Positions 16,800 through 25,706 of a stretch of 64,000 nucleotides of DNA are shown here, in pieces (positions within the stretch are counted from its first letter, which is position 1; every line of letters begins with the position of its first letter). The notes under the pieces were generated by a model that saw nothing but the letters and a program-made list of their open reading frames with translations, was not told the origin of the DNA and ran no database searches. A program made the position numbers and the translations under genes. Origin of the DNA: Variovorax sp. V93 (GTDB lineage Bacteria; Pseudomonadota; Gammaproteobacteria; Burkholderiales; Burkholderiaceae_C); contig NZ_AP028670.1 of the NCBI RefSeq assembly GCF_041154485.1, positions 1,054,001 to 1,118,000 of the forward strand. Reading direction: 5' to 3'.

Positions 16800-17603
16800 A
16801 TGACAGCTCCAGGCATTTCAGCCGGCATGACGGAGAACCTCCCCGACGCAGTGGGCAGTCACGCGCTCGTCGTCGAAGGCTTAACCAAGGACTTCGGCGG
16901 CTTTACCGCCGTGAACAATGTGGACCTTCGAGTACGGCGCGAGACCATCCACGCCCTGATCGGCCCCAATGGCGCGGGCAAGACGACCTGCTTCAATCTG
17001 ATCACTCGATTCATCCGGCCCACCTCTGGCCGCATCTTCTACAACGGGCAGGACATCACTTCGGCTGCGCCCGAAGACGTTGCCAGTCAGGGTCTCGTGA
17101 GATCTTTTCAGATCTCCGCCATCTTCCCGAAGCTCTCGCTTGGCGAAAACGTTCGTGTGGCGCTGCAGCGCCGGCTGGGAACGACGTATCACTTCTGGAA
17201 GCCGCTCTCCAGCCTCAAAGCACTGGATGCGGACGTGGACCGGCTTCTCGAGTCGGTCGGCTTGCTTCATCAGCGCGACCAAGTGGCAGGAACGCTGTCC
17301 TACGGCCGCAAGCGCGCACTGGAGATTGCAACGACTCTGGCGCTGGACCCCCAGGTGCTTTTGCTCGACGAGCCGATGGCGGGCATGGGACGCGAGGACA
17401 TCGAGACCGTCGCGGCGCTCATTCAAAGGGTCTCGAAGGGGCGGACCGTCTTGATGGTCGAGCACAACCTCGGCGTGGTCGCGCGGCTCGCGAACACGAT
17501 CACCGTTCTGTGTCGCGGGGAGGTGCTCGCGGAAGGAACCTACGAGGCCGTTTCAAAGAATCCCGAGGTCGTGTCCGCCTATATGGGAGGCGCTCATGGC
17601 TGA
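16800..17603 (+). CDS. Branched-chain amino-acid-type ABC transporter ATPase (LivG-like)
   Basis: 267 residues. Walker A is GPNGAGKTT (about residues 57-65), the signature region reads LSYGRKRALEIATTL, and Walker B is LLLDEPMAGM. The extra LivG-type segment (SFQISAIFPKLSLGENVRVALQRR) and the C-terminal VEHNLGVVARLANTITVL identify the HAAT class. It powers uptake of amino acids or related carboxylates through LivHM-type permeases. The coding end overlaps livF by 8 bp. An ATG at about 16827 is an alternative start. Confidence 0.9.
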   Translation: MTAPGISAGMTENLPDAVGSHALVVEGLTKDFGGFTAVNNVDLRVRRETIHALIGPNGAGKTTCFNLITRFIRPTSGRIFYNGQDITSAAPEDVASQGLVRSFQISAIFPKLSLGENVRVALQRRLGTTYHFWKPLSSLKALDADVDRLLESVGLLHQRDQVAGTLSYGRKRALEIATTLALDPQVLLLDEPMAGMGREDIETVAALIQRVSKGRTVLMVEHNLGVVARLANTITVLCRGEVLAEGTYEAVSKNPEVVSAYMGGAHG

Positions 17604-18300
17604 GGCCCATCTTCGTGTCGGCGACCTGCACGCGCAGTATGGCGAGAGCCGGATTCTGCATGGAATGAACTTCACCGTTCATCGAGGCGAGGTCGTCACC
17701 CTCCTTGGCCGAAACGGTGCAGGCAAGACGACGACGCTTCGCGCCATCATGGGCTTGGTCGCCAGGAAAAGCGGTTCCGTAGTGTTCGAGGGCCGGGAAC
17801 TGATGGGGCGGCTTCCCGAGGCAGTCGCCCGCGCCGGCATAGCGTGGTGCCCCGAGGAGCGGGCCATCTTCTCCGGCTTGACTGTGCAGGAAAACCTCAT
17901 GCTTCCGCCCGTGGTGCGCCCAGGAGGCATGAGCGTCCAAGAAATCCTGACGCTGTTCCCGAATCTGGCTCCGCGCATGAAGAGTCCTGGAACGAAGCTG
18001 TCCGGTGGAGAGCAGCAGATGCTTGCCATCGGCCGCATCCTGCGCACCGGCGCGCAGCTGCTGTTGCTCGATGAGCCGAGCGAGGGATTGGCTCCGGTGA
18101 TCATCGAACAGATCGGATTGACCATCCAGAAGCTCAAGGCGCGTGGCATCTCCATCCTACTGGTTGAGCAGAACGTGAGGTTCGCGACTAGCGTCGCCGA
18201 TCGTCACTACGTCGTGGAGCATGGCGAAGTAGTCGACACGTTCTCCAGCACAGAGATCGACAACAAGAGCGCTCAGTTGAGCGCCTACCTGAGCGTGTGA
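17596..18300 (+). CDS. Branched-chain amino-acid-type ABC transporter ATPase (LivF-like)
   Basis: 234 residues, the usual LivF length. Walker A is LLGRNGAGKTTTLRAIMG, the signature is LSGGEQQMLAIGRIL, and Walker B is LLLLDEPSEGLAP, followed by VEQNVRFA. It pairs with the LivG-like ATPase to drive the same importer. It overlaps livG by 8 bp and is followed closely by the first permease gene, so translation is coupled. Confidence 0.9.
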   Translation: MAEAHLRVGDLHAQYGESRILHGMNFTVHRGEVVTLLGRNGAGKTTTLRAIMGLVARKSGSVVFEGRELMGRLPEAVARAGIAWCPEERAIFSGLTVQENLMLPPVVRPGGMSVQEILTLFPNLAPRMKSPGTKLSGGEQQMLAIGRILRTGAQLLLLDEPSEGLAPVIIEQIGLTIQKLKARGISILLVEQNVRFATSVADRHYVVEHGEVVDTFSSTEIDNKSAQLSAYLSV

Positions 18301-18308
18301 GGCGCCAC

Positions 18309-19196
18309 ATGGGCATCGAATCAATTTTGGGTATCCCCACAAATGCGTTCATGAGTCAGCTCCTGCTGGGTCTGATGAACGGGGCGTTCTACGCCATGCT
18401 GAGTCTTGGCCTCGCAATCATCTTCGGCCTGCTCAATGTGATCAACTTCCTGCACGGCGCTCAGTTCATGGTCGGAGCGTTCATGGCCTGGATGTTGTTG
18501 ACGTGGGCCGGCGTCGGATATTGGGTTGCGCTGCTGGTGGCGCCGCTTGCCGTCGGACTGGCAGCTGTGCTCGTTGAGCGGCTGCTGCTGCGTCACCTGT
18601 ATCGCCTGGACCACCTCTACGGGATGCTGTTGACCTTCGGCTTGATGCTGATCGTCGAGGGCGTGTTCAGGAAGGGCTTTGGCTCATCGGGGCTGCCTTA
18701 CCCGAACACCATGCCGGGAGGAATGGACCTGGGATTTATGTTCCTGCCTTACTACCGGGCCTGGGTGGTGGTTGCGTCGTTCGCGGTCTGCCTGGCTACA
18801 TGGCTTCTTCTCGAGAAGACCCGATTGGGAAGCTACCTTCGGGCCGCGACCGAGAACCCTGACGTTGTGCGGGCATTCGGAATCAACGTTCCTGTCTTGC
18901 TCACGCTTACCTATGCCTTTGGCGCGGGCCTCGCGGCACTGGCTGGGGTCATGGCGGCTCCGATTTATCAAGTCAGCCCGCTGATGGGCTCCAACCTCGT
19001 CATCCTCGTCTTCGCGGTCGTCGTCATCGGTGGCATGGGGTCGATCATGGGTTCCATCCTGACGGGATTCTCGCTGGGTGCCATCGAGGGACTGACCAAA
19101 CTCTTCTATCCGCAGGCGTCCGCCACCGTGATCTTCCTCGTCATGGTCATCGTGCTGCTCGTCAAGCCGGCGGGACTCTTCGGAAAGATCAAGTGA
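18309..19196 (+). CDS. Branched-chain amino-acid-type ABC permease (LivH-like)
   Basis: 295 residues from the ATG at 18309, which has GAGG about 6 bp upstream; a GTG at 18297 overlapping the livF stop is an alternative. It has about eight hydrophobic membrane segments and the family patterns GLMNGAFYAMLSLGLAIIFGLLNVINFLHGAQFMVGA in outline and VVVIGGMGSIMGSILTG near the end. It forms the inner-membrane channel with the LivM-like protein encoded 7 bp downstream. Confidence 0.9.
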   Translation: MGIESILGIPTNAFMSQLLLGLMNGAFYAMLSLGLAIIFGLLNVINFLHGAQFMVGAFMAWMLLTWAGVGYWVALLVAPLAVGLAAVLVERLLLRHLYRLDHLYGMLLTFGLMLIVEGVFRKGFGSSGLPYPNTMPGGMDLGFMFLPYYRAWVVVASFAVCLATWLLLEKTRLGSYLRAATENPDVVRAFGINVPVLLTLTYAFGAGLAALAGVMAAPIYQVSPLMGSNLVILVFAVVVIGGMGSIMGSILTGFSLGAIEGLTKLFYPQASATVIFLVMVIVLLVKPAGLFGKIK

Positions 19197-19203
19197 GAAC
19201 ACC

Positions 19204-20220
19204 ATGAGACAAGACGCTTCTTTGACACTTCGCCCGATCGTCTTCCTATTGGCGGCTGCAGTGATTGCGCCCGCGCTGATCTACCCCATCTTCCTGATGA
19301 AGGTGATGTGCTTCGCGATATTCGCGTGTGCGGTCAACTTGCTCGTCGGCTATGTTGGGCTGTTGTCACTCGGGCATTCCATGTTTTTTGGCATGTCTGC
19401 CTATGTCACGGCGTATACCCTCAAGGAATGGGGTTGGCCGTTCGAGATTGCGCTGCTCTGTGCCGTCCTGGCGAGCACGGTGCTGGGCTTTATCGCCGGC
19501 GCGATCGCGATCCGAAGGCAAGGAATCTACTTCGCGATGATCACGTTGGCCCTGGCACAGATGGTCTATTTCTTCTGCCTTCAGGCGCCGTTCACTGGTG
19601 GCGAGGACGGTCTGCAGAAGGTTCCTCGGCCAGTGGTCCTCGGCCTGCTCGACACCGCCGACGACAAGGCCCTCTATGTCATCGTGCTCGTGATGTTCCT
19701 CGCGGCGTTCGCCATCTATCACCGGACGATTCATTCACCTTTCGGCCAGGTGCTCGAAGCCATACGCGACAACGAGCCGAGAGCCGTCTCGCTGGGCTAC
19801 AAGGTCAATCGATACAAGTTGCTGGCGTTTGTGCTCTCGGCCGCGCTGACCGGGTTGGCTGGCGGAACCAAAGTGCTCGTCTTTCAGCTTGCTTCACTCA
19901 CAGACGTGAATTGGCACATGGCCACCGAAGTGGTTCTGATGGTGCTGGTCGGCGGCATGGGTACTGTCGTGGGTCCCTTGGTGGGAGCGGTCTGCATTCT
20001 CGCCATGCAGGAATACCTGGCTCCGCTTGGTGAGTGGGTGATGGTGATCCAGGGGGTGATCCTGGTCACTGTGGTCATGGTCTTCCGTCGCGGACTGGTG
20101 GGCGAATTCGAGGTATGGCGCGCTCGCAAGAGTTCACTGACCGAGGCTGCTGAACACCCTGGCCATCAAGAACGCGCTGTCGGGCTTGCTGCCCCGAAGG
20201 GTGCGAATCCACACCGCTGA
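19204..20220 (+). CDS. Branched-chain amino-acid-type ABC permease (LivM-like)
   Basis: 338 residues with eight to nine hydrophobic segments. LivM features are AVNLLVGYVGLLSLGHSMFFG, AIRRQGIYFAMITLALAQM, RTIHSPFGQVLEAIRDNEPRA and VLVGGMGTVVGPLVGA. The hydrophilic C-terminal tail of about 40 residues is a little longer than usual. A T-rich stretch follows at 20229-20236. The binding-protein gene comes next, after its own operator-like repeat, so it may have an additional promoter. Confidence 0.9.
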   Translation: MRQDASLTLRPIVFLLAAAVIAPALIYPIFLMKVMCFAIFACAVNLLVGYVGLLSLGHSMFFGMSAYVTAYTLKEWGWPFEIALLCAVLASTVLGFIAGAIAIRRQGIYFAMITLALAQMVYFFCLQAPFTGGEDGLQKVPRPVVLGLLDTADDKALYVIVLVMFLAAFAIYHRTIHSPFGQVLEAIRDNEPRAVSLGYKVNRYKLLAFVLSAALTGLAGGTKVLVFQLASLTDVNWHMATEVVLMVLVGGMGTVVGPLVGAVCILAMQEYLAPLGEWVMVIQGVILVTVVMVFRRGLVGEFEVWRARKSSLTEAAEHPGHQERAVGLAAPKGANPHR

Positions 20221-20245
20221 GCTCCACCTTTTTTTTGATTTTCAG

Positions 20246-20263
20246 TTTGCATGAGATGCACAA
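20246..20263 (+). promoter_or_regulatory. Operator-like inverted repeat before the ABC binding-protein gene
   Basis: TTTGCAT-GAG-ATGCACAA is a near-symmetric repeat sharing the TGCAT-N3-ATGCA core with the element at 16752-16770. It lies 74 bp before the start of the binding-protein gene. It suggests that the transporter ATPase/permease genes and the binding-protein operon answer to the same regulator. Confidence 0.55.
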
Positions 20264-20337
20264 GGGTTGCCCTGGACGCACGCGAGTGCAGACACCTTTT
20301 CCATGACCACTACCAACTTCCTCAGAAAGGAATGAAC

Positions 20338-21564
20338 ATGTCCTCGAAAGCGCTCAAGTTCTTCGCAGCCGGCTTGGCTGCGCTCACCGCCATCGCGAGC
20401 CTTGTCGCCCCGGGACCTGCCAGCGCGCAAGTGTCAGGCGATGTCGTGAAGATCGGCATCCTGAACGACCAGTCCGGCCTGTACTCAGACTTGGCCGGCG
20501 TTGGCTCGGTGGAGGCCGCCCGCCTGGCGATCGAAGAGTTCGGTGGCCAGGTGCTCGGCAAGAAGATCGAACTTGTCTGGGCGGACCACCAAAACAAGGC
20601 GGACATCGGCGCAGGCATCGCGCGAGCCTGGTTCGACAAGGACGGCGTCGACGCGATCGCCGATTTCTCGAACTCCAGTGTGGGGTTCGCCGTGCAGGCA
20701 CTCGCGAACGAGCGCAAGAAGATCACGCTGATCACCGCAGCGTCCTCCGACTTCACTGGAAAGGCGTGCACGCCGTTGTCCACCCAGTGGGTCTACAACA
20801 GCTACAGCAACGGCTATGGCCTGGCCCGTCTCATGACCCAACGCGGCCTGGACTCCGTCTATCTCCTGACGGTGGACTACGCGTTTGGCCATGCCTTTGC
20901 GAACGATGTCCGAAAGGCCGTCACCGACAACGGCGGAAAGGTCGTCGGCGAGTTGCGTTTTCCCCTCAACTCCTCGGACCTGAGTTCGTACCTGCTTCAA
21001 GGGCAGGCCTCCAAGGCCAAGCTGATCGTGGCGGCGAGCGCCGGCAGCGACATGACCTCGATCGTCAAGCAGGCGACTGAGTTCGGCATCACCCCGAAGC
21101 AGGCGCTGGCGGCGCCCTCTGTCTTTCTGACGGATGTGCACAGCATGGGGCTGCAAGCCGCGCAAGGCCTGCAGTTCCTGACGGCGTTCTACTGGGATCG
21201 AACCCCGGCCTCACGCGCATGGTCGGAGAAGTTCTTCGCGCGCCGCAAGGCGATGCCGACGATGACCCAGGCGGGGGTCTACTCCGCCGTGCGGCATTAC
21301 CTCAAGGCCATCGAGGCCGCCAAGACCGATGACGCGGCTGCGGTCGCCGACAAGATGCGCGAACTGCCCATCAAGGACATGAACATCGAGAACGGCCGCG
21401 TCCGCGAGGACGGGCAAGCGATGCACGACATGTACCTCGTCGAGGTCAAGAAGCCGGCCGAATCCAAACGCGCCTGGGACTACTACAAGGTCGTTGCCAC
21501 CGTCCCTGCAGAGCAAGCGTTCCAGCCGCTCGCCACCAGCGCCTGTCCGCTGGTCAAGAAGTAA
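20338..21564 (+). CDS. ABC transporter substrate-binding protein, Liv/amide type
   Basis: 408 residues from the ATG at 20338, which is 6 bp after AAAGGA; an ATG two codons earlier is too close to that site. A signal peptide ends near ASAQ (about residue 30). The mature part has the type I periplasmic fold of LivJ/AmiC-like proteins: VVKIGILNDQSGLYSDLAGVGSVEAARLAIEEFGG in outline, and KKITLITAASSDFTGKAC. These bind amino acids, amides or aromatic carboxylates. It is the first gene of a unit with the Ldh2-type reductase and the second PNPOx protein. Confidence 0.88.
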   Translation: MSSKALKFFAAGLAALTAIASLVAPGPASAQVSGDVVKIGILNDQSGLYSDLAGVGSVEAARLAIEEFGGQVLGKKIELVWADHQNKADIGAGIARAWFDKDGVDAIADFSNSSVGFAVQALANERKKITLITAASSDFTGKACTPLSTQWVYNSYSNGYGLARLMTQRGLDSVYLLTVDYAFGHAFANDVRKAVTDNGGKVVGELRFPLNSSDLSSYLLQGQASKAKLIVAASAGSDMTSIVKQATEFGITPKQALAAPSVFLTDVHSMGLQAAQGLQFLTAFYWDRTPASRAWSEKFFARRKAMPTMTQAGVYSAVRHYLKAIEAAKTDDAAAVADKMRELPIKDMNIENGRVREDGQAMHDMYLVEVKKPAESKRAWDYYKVVATVPAEQAFQPLATSACPLVKK

Positions 21565-21595
21565 TCAATTTCCAAACCCTTCCAAGGAGAAAAAA

Positions 21596-22690
21596 GTGAG
21601 CGATTCCATCCGTATGAAACTCGACGAGGTCCATGAGCTCGCAACAACGCTGTTGCTCGCCCAGGGCTTCAACCAGGCCCACGCCAACGCCATCGCCAAC
21701 ACGGTGACTGCGGCCGAGCGCGACGAGTGCCGCCATCACGGCTTGTTCCGCATTCCCTTCTACGTCAATGCATTGCGCGCTGGGCAAGCTTCCGGTGATG
21801 CGGAGCCGACAGTCGACGACCTTGCGCCTGCCGTGGTGCGAGTCGATGCCCACTATGGCTTCTCACCGCTGGCGCTGGAAGTCGGCGATGAGCTCCTCGC
21901 CAAGCGGGCGCAGGAGACGGGCATCGCCGCACTGGCCGTCAACAACGCCCTCAACGTGGCGGCCTTGTGGCCAGAGGTCGAGCGCCTGGCGAACCGTGGC
22001 CTGGTCGCGTTCGCGTTTGTCGCCGCAGCGCCCTACGTTGCGCCGCATGGCGGCACCAAGCCGCTTTACGGCACCAACCCCATGGCCTTTGCCTGGCCCC
22101 GGCTCAACAATCCGCCGATGGTCTTCGACCAAGCTTCGAGCGCAAGCGCACGCGGCGAAATCCAGGTTCGTCTGCGTGATGGCAAGCCACTGCCCGAAGG
22201 GTGGGCGGTGGGCCCGGACGGGAAGCCGACAACGGACCCGAAGGCCGCTCTTGCAGGCGCTCAGCTGCCGTTCGGTGGTGTGAAGGGCGCCTCCATTGCG
22301 ATGATGGTCGAGTTACTCGCCGGTCCGTTGGTCGGTGATCTGCTGAGCTACGAGGCTGGCGAGAAGGATGCCGCGAACACCGGCGCGCCGTGCGGCGGCG
22401 AGCTGATCATTGCCATCGACCCTGTTCGATGCCTCAAGAACGGCAACCGCAAGGCGCAGTTGGAACACGGGGAACAGCTGTTCAGCAAGATCCTCGAGCA
22501 GGAGGGAACGCGGCTGCCGTCGCAGCGCCGGTATGAAGCCCGCGGACGTACGGTGGTGGAAGGCGTCACCGTGCCGAAGTCACTGTACGACACGCTGAAG
22601 CTGTTCAGCACCGGCACCTATGTGCGGCAGGATAACGCCTACGAGGGCGACGACCTGCTGCGTGGAAAGCCTGCAAAGGCAGTGGCCTGA
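21596..22690 (+). CDS. Ldh2/malate-lactate dehydrogenase family oxidoreductase (possible cyclic imino acid reductase)
   Basis: 364 residues from a GTG at 21596, 6 bp after AAGGAG. It belongs to the NAD(P)H-dependent Ldh_2 family. RDECRHHGLFRIPFYVNALRAG holds the catalytic His region, and FVAAAPYVAPHGG and GTNPMAFAWP are typical. The family includes ureidoglycolate, sulfolactate and malate dehydrogenases and the delta1-piperideine-2-carboxylate/pyrroline-2-carboxylate reductases (DpkA). With proC and D-amino-acid genes close by, the last activity is attractive, but the sequence alone does not decide. Confidence 0.8.
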   Translation: MSDSIRMKLDEVHELATTLLLAQGFNQAHANAIANTVTAAERDECRHHGLFRIPFYVNALRAGQASGDAEPTVDDLAPAVVRVDAHYGFSPLALEVGDELLAKRAQETGIAALAVNNALNVAALWPEVERLANRGLVAFAFVAAAPYVAPHGGTKPLYGTNPMAFAWPRLNNPPMVFDQASSASARGEIQVRLRDGKPLPEGWAVGPDGKPTTDPKAALAGAQLPFGGVKGASIAMMVELLAGPLVGDLLSYEAGEKDAANTGAPCGGELIIAIDPVRCLKNGNRKAQLEHGEQLFSKILEQEGTRLPSQRRYEARGRTVVEGVTVPKSLYDTLKLFSTGTYVRQDNAYEGDDLLRGKPAKAVA

Positions 22691-22692
22691 GC

Positions 22693-23361
22693 ATGGTCGC
22701 CCCAAGCCAGACTTCCCAGTACGCGCCAACGCCGCGTACCCAAGTCCGACGTCGGCCGGAGCGTGCCAGCTACGATCGTCAGTTGGTCCATTCGATCATC
22801 GACGAGGCGATCGTCTGCCACGTGAGTTTTATCTACGAGGATCAGCCGTGCATCATTCCGACGACGATCCTTCGCATCGATGAAGACATCTATCTCCACG
22901 GCAGCCCGACGAATCGAATGCTGTGCGTCCTCGCTCAAGGTGTACCGGCTGCCATCGCCGTCACCCACATCGATGCGGTTGTGGCGGGTCGGTCCGGGTT
23001 CGGTTGCAGCGTGGACTATCGATCCGCCATCATTTACTCCAGCGGGCAACTCGTGGAGGGACCGCACAAGGCGGAGATCGTCGACCGCGTGATTCAGTCC
23101 GTCGTGCCGGGTCATCGGGTGCGTGCGCCAAAGCAAAAGGAGCTCGACGCGACGATGGTGCTGCGCTTCCCAATAGTCGAAGTCTCTGCGAAAGTCCGCG
23201 ACCTCGGCGTGCGCGACTACGAAGAGGACCTGGGGCTGGACTTGTGGGCCGGCACGATACCGTTGCGCGTCGTGGCCGGAGCACCGGTCAATGCGCCGGA
23301 TCTGCGGCCGGGCATCAGGACTCCGGATTACGCGCTGAACTACCAACGCGGCCGGGGCTAG
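22693..23361 (+). CDS. Pyridoxamine 5'-phosphate oxidase family protein (Nim-like), copy 2
   Basis: 222 residues, starting 2 bp after the reductase stop and so cotranslated with it. RRPERASYDRQLVHSIIDEA, RIDEDIYLHGSPTNRML and VDYRSAIIYSSG show the same split-barrel flavoprotein family as copy 1 at 8550-9245. Identity by eye is moderate. The presence of one copy in each half of the block suggests a shared reductive or flavin-binding step, or duplication followed by divergence. Confidence 0.75.
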   Translation: MVAPSQTSQYAPTPRTQVRRRPERASYDRQLVHSIIDEAIVCHVSFIYEDQPCIIPTTILRIDEDIYLHGSPTNRMLCVLAQGVPAAIAVTHIDAVVAGRSGFGCSVDYRSAIIYSSGQLVEGPHKAEIVDRVIQSVVPGHRVRAPKQKELDATMVLRFPIVEVSAKVRDLGVRDYEEDLGLDLWAGTIPLRVVAGAPVNAPDLRPGIRTPDYALNYQRGRG

Positions 23362-23506
23362 TCGCGGTTTCGGCTGACTGCGCACAAGGACCAGCATGTG
23401 CATTCGCGGCGTACGGAGGTCTGCTGCGCCGGCGTGCCCCGGCGCCCGGCCGCCGCCTCGACAAGGGTGCACAAGCCTCTTCCACTACTTCCCATCTCGT
23501 CACCTC

Positions 23507-24361
23507 ATGGCCACTAGAAGCTACCGTCAGCCGGCAACGCCGCTTGACTATCGGAACCAAGCAGCGGTTCCGGACCATCAACGCTATTCGGACAATTGGC
23601 GCGCGATGAGCGAGGCAACGCGAAGGCGCCTGGTACATTGGTCCGACGTACCGTACGGGCGGGGAGAACTGCAAACGTGCGACATCTTTCCTGCTCGGAA
23701 CAACAATGCGCCGGTCTTCGTCTTCATTCATGGCGGCTGGTGGCACTTCCTGGACAAGTCGGACTACAGCTACGTTGCGCAGCCGTTTGTCGAGCGCGGC
23801 GCGGCATGCGTCTGCATCAACTATCCGCTTGCCCCGAAGGCAACGATCGGTGAGATCGTCGCCAGCGTGCAAGCGGCACTGCTATGGATACATCACAACA
23901 TCCGTGAATATGGAGGTGATCCCGGCAGAATCGCGGTGGGCGGGCATTCTGCGGGCGGCCACCTGTCGGCCATGTCTGCGTTCACGAACTGGGACAAGCT
24001 CGGCGGACCGGAGAACCTGGTCAAGGTCAATTGCGCCATCAGCGGTCTCTACGACCTTGTTCCCATCCTCGACACACCCCACAACGAGAAGATCCGGATG
24101 GACAGGGCGACTGCGGACGCGGCGAGCCCCGTCGATCTGGTCCGCCCTTCGGCTGCAAAGCACATCCTGTGCGTCGGAGCCGCGGAAACCGCTGGCTTCC
24201 TCTGGCAGCACGACACCTTTGTCGAACTTTGCAAAGAGCGAGGGTTGGTCGTCGAGGATCTGCGCCTTGCAGGTGAGCATCATTTCAGCGTTGTCGACCA
24301 AGTGGCCAACGCTGAAAGCGAGTTGTTCAAGTCGCTTTGGACCGCGATGACTGCGGGCTAG
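23507..24361 (+). CDS. Alpha/beta hydrolase, kynurenine formamidase-like
   Basis: 284 residues from the ATG at 23507; longer upstream frames are Pro/Arg-rich and not credible. The oxyanion motif is HGGWWHF, the nucleophile lies in GGHSAGGHL, and the late acid and base residues follow in the usual order (final His in GEHHFS). This pattern fits arylformamidase-like esterases that cleave N-formyl or other small acyl amides. It closes the binding-protein/reductase/PNPOx unit. Role by context: deacylation of an imported amide; substrate unknown. Confidence 0.78.
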   Translation: MATRSYRQPATPLDYRNQAAVPDHQRYSDNWRAMSEATRRRLVHWSDVPYGRGELQTCDIFPARNNNAPVFVFIHGGWWHFLDKSDYSYVAQPFVERGAACVCINYPLAPKATIGEIVASVQAALLWIHHNIREYGGDPGRIAVGGHSAGGHLSAMSAFTNWDKLGGPENLVKVNCAISGLYDLVPILDTPHNEKIRMDRATADAASPVDLVRPSAAKHILCVGAAETAGFLWQHDTFVELCKERGLVVEDLRLAGEHHFSVVDQVANAESELFKSLWTAMTAG

Positions 24362-24483
24362 CGAAGCGCTGCGCGTTGCTGGTCAGGCGCTCGATATGCC
24401 GCCGTCCTGCAGTTCACGCAGTATGCGGCGATCTACAGTCAAGTTCGCTCAAGGCCGTCAATACTTTGAATAGTTCTGCGAAA

Positions 24484-24509
24484 TTCGAAAAATTCGAACA
24501 AATGTTCGA
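24484..24509 (+). promoter_or_regulatory. AT-rich inverted-repeat cluster before the putA fragment and proC
   Basis: TTCGAA occurs twice (24484-24489 and 24493-24498), and TCGAAC-AAAT-GTTCGA forms a 6-bp inverted repeat (24494-24509). It lies in an AT-rich patch unlike the surrounding coding DNA. It looks like an operator or promoter inherited from a proline-metabolism gene. The ligand is unknown. Confidence 0.4.
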
Positions 24510-24519
24510 TCGCTAAAAC

Positions 24520-24888
24520 TTGATGATAGCGAACAAGACATACCCTGCCATGCCCATGAGCACCCCCCTTGTTCACGTCTGCGAAACCTTCTTTCAGTCC
24601 TCTGGGTTAGCCGTGGGCGCGCGCGCGATCTGGCCCTTGGAGGCAGAAGCCCTCCTGCAGAAACTGCCAATCGAGGTCGCTTTGGATTCCGTACTGCTTC
24701 CTGAGGCGGCGGATGAGGTCGAGCGCATTCAGCACCAGCTTGCTCGTCGTGACGGACCCGTCGTTTGCGTCGAACGCATGCAGCCCGGGGATGCAGACGT
24801 ACCGCTCGAGCGCCTCATGATCGAGCGTGCCTTGAGCATCAACACCGCGGCTGCCGGTGGGAACGCTTCACTTATGTCGATCGGTTGA
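24520..24888 (+). pseudogene. putA: C-terminal fragment of bifunctional proline utilisation protein PutA
   Basis: 122 codons ending at TGA 24886-24888. The final half is a strong match to PutA C termini: RRDGPVVCVERMQPGDADVP, then LERLMIERALSINTAAAGG and NASLMSIG. Intact PutA proteins exceed 1000 residues, so only the last tenth remains and neither proline dehydrogenase nor P5C dehydrogenase domains are present. The start codon used here may be accidental. The fragment ends 2 bp before proC, suggesting that a putA-proC arrangement was cut by a deletion. Confidence 0.75.
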
Positions 24889-24890
24889 AT

Positions 24891-25706
24891 ATGCACTATC
24901 AAATTGCGTTCGTGGGTGGCGGCAACATGGCCCAAGCGATGGTTTCGGGTCTGCTGCAGTTGGGGGTGCCTCCGCACGAAGTTCTCGTCATCGACCCCGA
25001 TGTCCAACAGTTGAAGCGAGTGCAGGAAGCCCATGGCGTGCGAGTTGCTGACACGCCGGATGGCAATCTCGATGGCGTGGACTTGATCGTCTGGGCGGTA
25101 AAGCCACAGGTGCTTCGCTCGGCGGCGGAGAAGGCACTGCCTCCCGGCCTCGATGTCCTGCACCTGAGCGTCGCTGCGGGAGTGCGGCTCTCCGAGTTGG
25201 CAACATGGCTGCGGTCCGGGCGCGTCGTGCGCGCCATGCCGAATACGCCTGCCTTCGTCCGGGCGGGCGTGACGGCGCTGCAGGCAGCCTCGGGTGTGGA
25301 CGAATCGGAGCGCCGCCTGCTCGAGCGCCTGTTGGGAGGGATCGGCCGAACATTCTGGGTGAACACCGACGCAGAAATGGACGGCGTCACTGCGGTCAGC
25401 GGCAGTGGGCCGGCGTACGTGTTTCACTTCCTCGAAAGCCTCCAATCGGCCGGTGAGGAGCTCGGCTTCTCGCCCCGGATGGCGCATGATCTGGCGCTCT
25501 GGGTTGTGGGCGGCGCAGTGCAGCAGGCAGGCGCCAGCCCTGAATCGTTCGCGGAGCTACGCCGCCGGGTCACCTCCAAGGGCGGAACGACGGAGGCGGC
25601 GCTGGAAGTTCTGCATGCACGCAATTGCAAGGGCGCATTGGCTGAGGCGGTGAAAGCAGCGGCGGATCGCGCACGCGAACTAGGCGATCAAGTGGCACAG
25701 GGGTGA
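24891..25706 (+). CDS. proC: Pyrroline-5-carboxylate reductase
   Basis: 271 residues from the ATG at 24891, a normal ProC length. The Rossmann start is IAFVGGGNMAQAMVSGLL, MPNTPAFVRAGVTAL is typical, and the C-terminal signature VSGSGPAYVFHFLESL leads to RRRVTSKGGTTEAAL. It reduces delta1-pyrroline-5-carboxylate to proline with NAD(P)H. Between a putA remnant and an ornithine cyclodeaminase remnant, it looks like the surviving member of a proline/ornithine gene set, and may serve a catabolic cyclic imino acid rather than housekeeping proline synthesis. Confidence 0.92.
   Translation: MHYQIAFVGGGNMAQAMVSGLLQLGVPPHEVLVIDPDVQQLKRVQEAHGVRVADTPDGNLDGVDLIVWAVKPQVLRSAAEKALPPGLDVLHLSVAAGVRLSELATWLRSGRVVRAMPNTPAFVRAGVTALQAASGVDESERRLLERLLGGIGRTFWVNTDAEMDGVTAVSGSGPAYVFHFLESLQSAGEELGFSPRMAHDLALWVVGGAVQQAGASPESFAELRRRVTSKGGTTEAALEVLHARNCKGALAEAVKAAADRARELGDQVAQG

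Noticed and set aside
20229-20236. T-run after the LivM-like gene as a terminator
   Set aside because: No stable stem precedes the T-run, so an intrinsic terminator is not supported.
24362-24483. Possible small RNA or gene in the gap after the formamidase-like gene
   Set aside because: No open frame, promoter pair or stable hairpin stood out; only the AT-rich repeats further right are notable.
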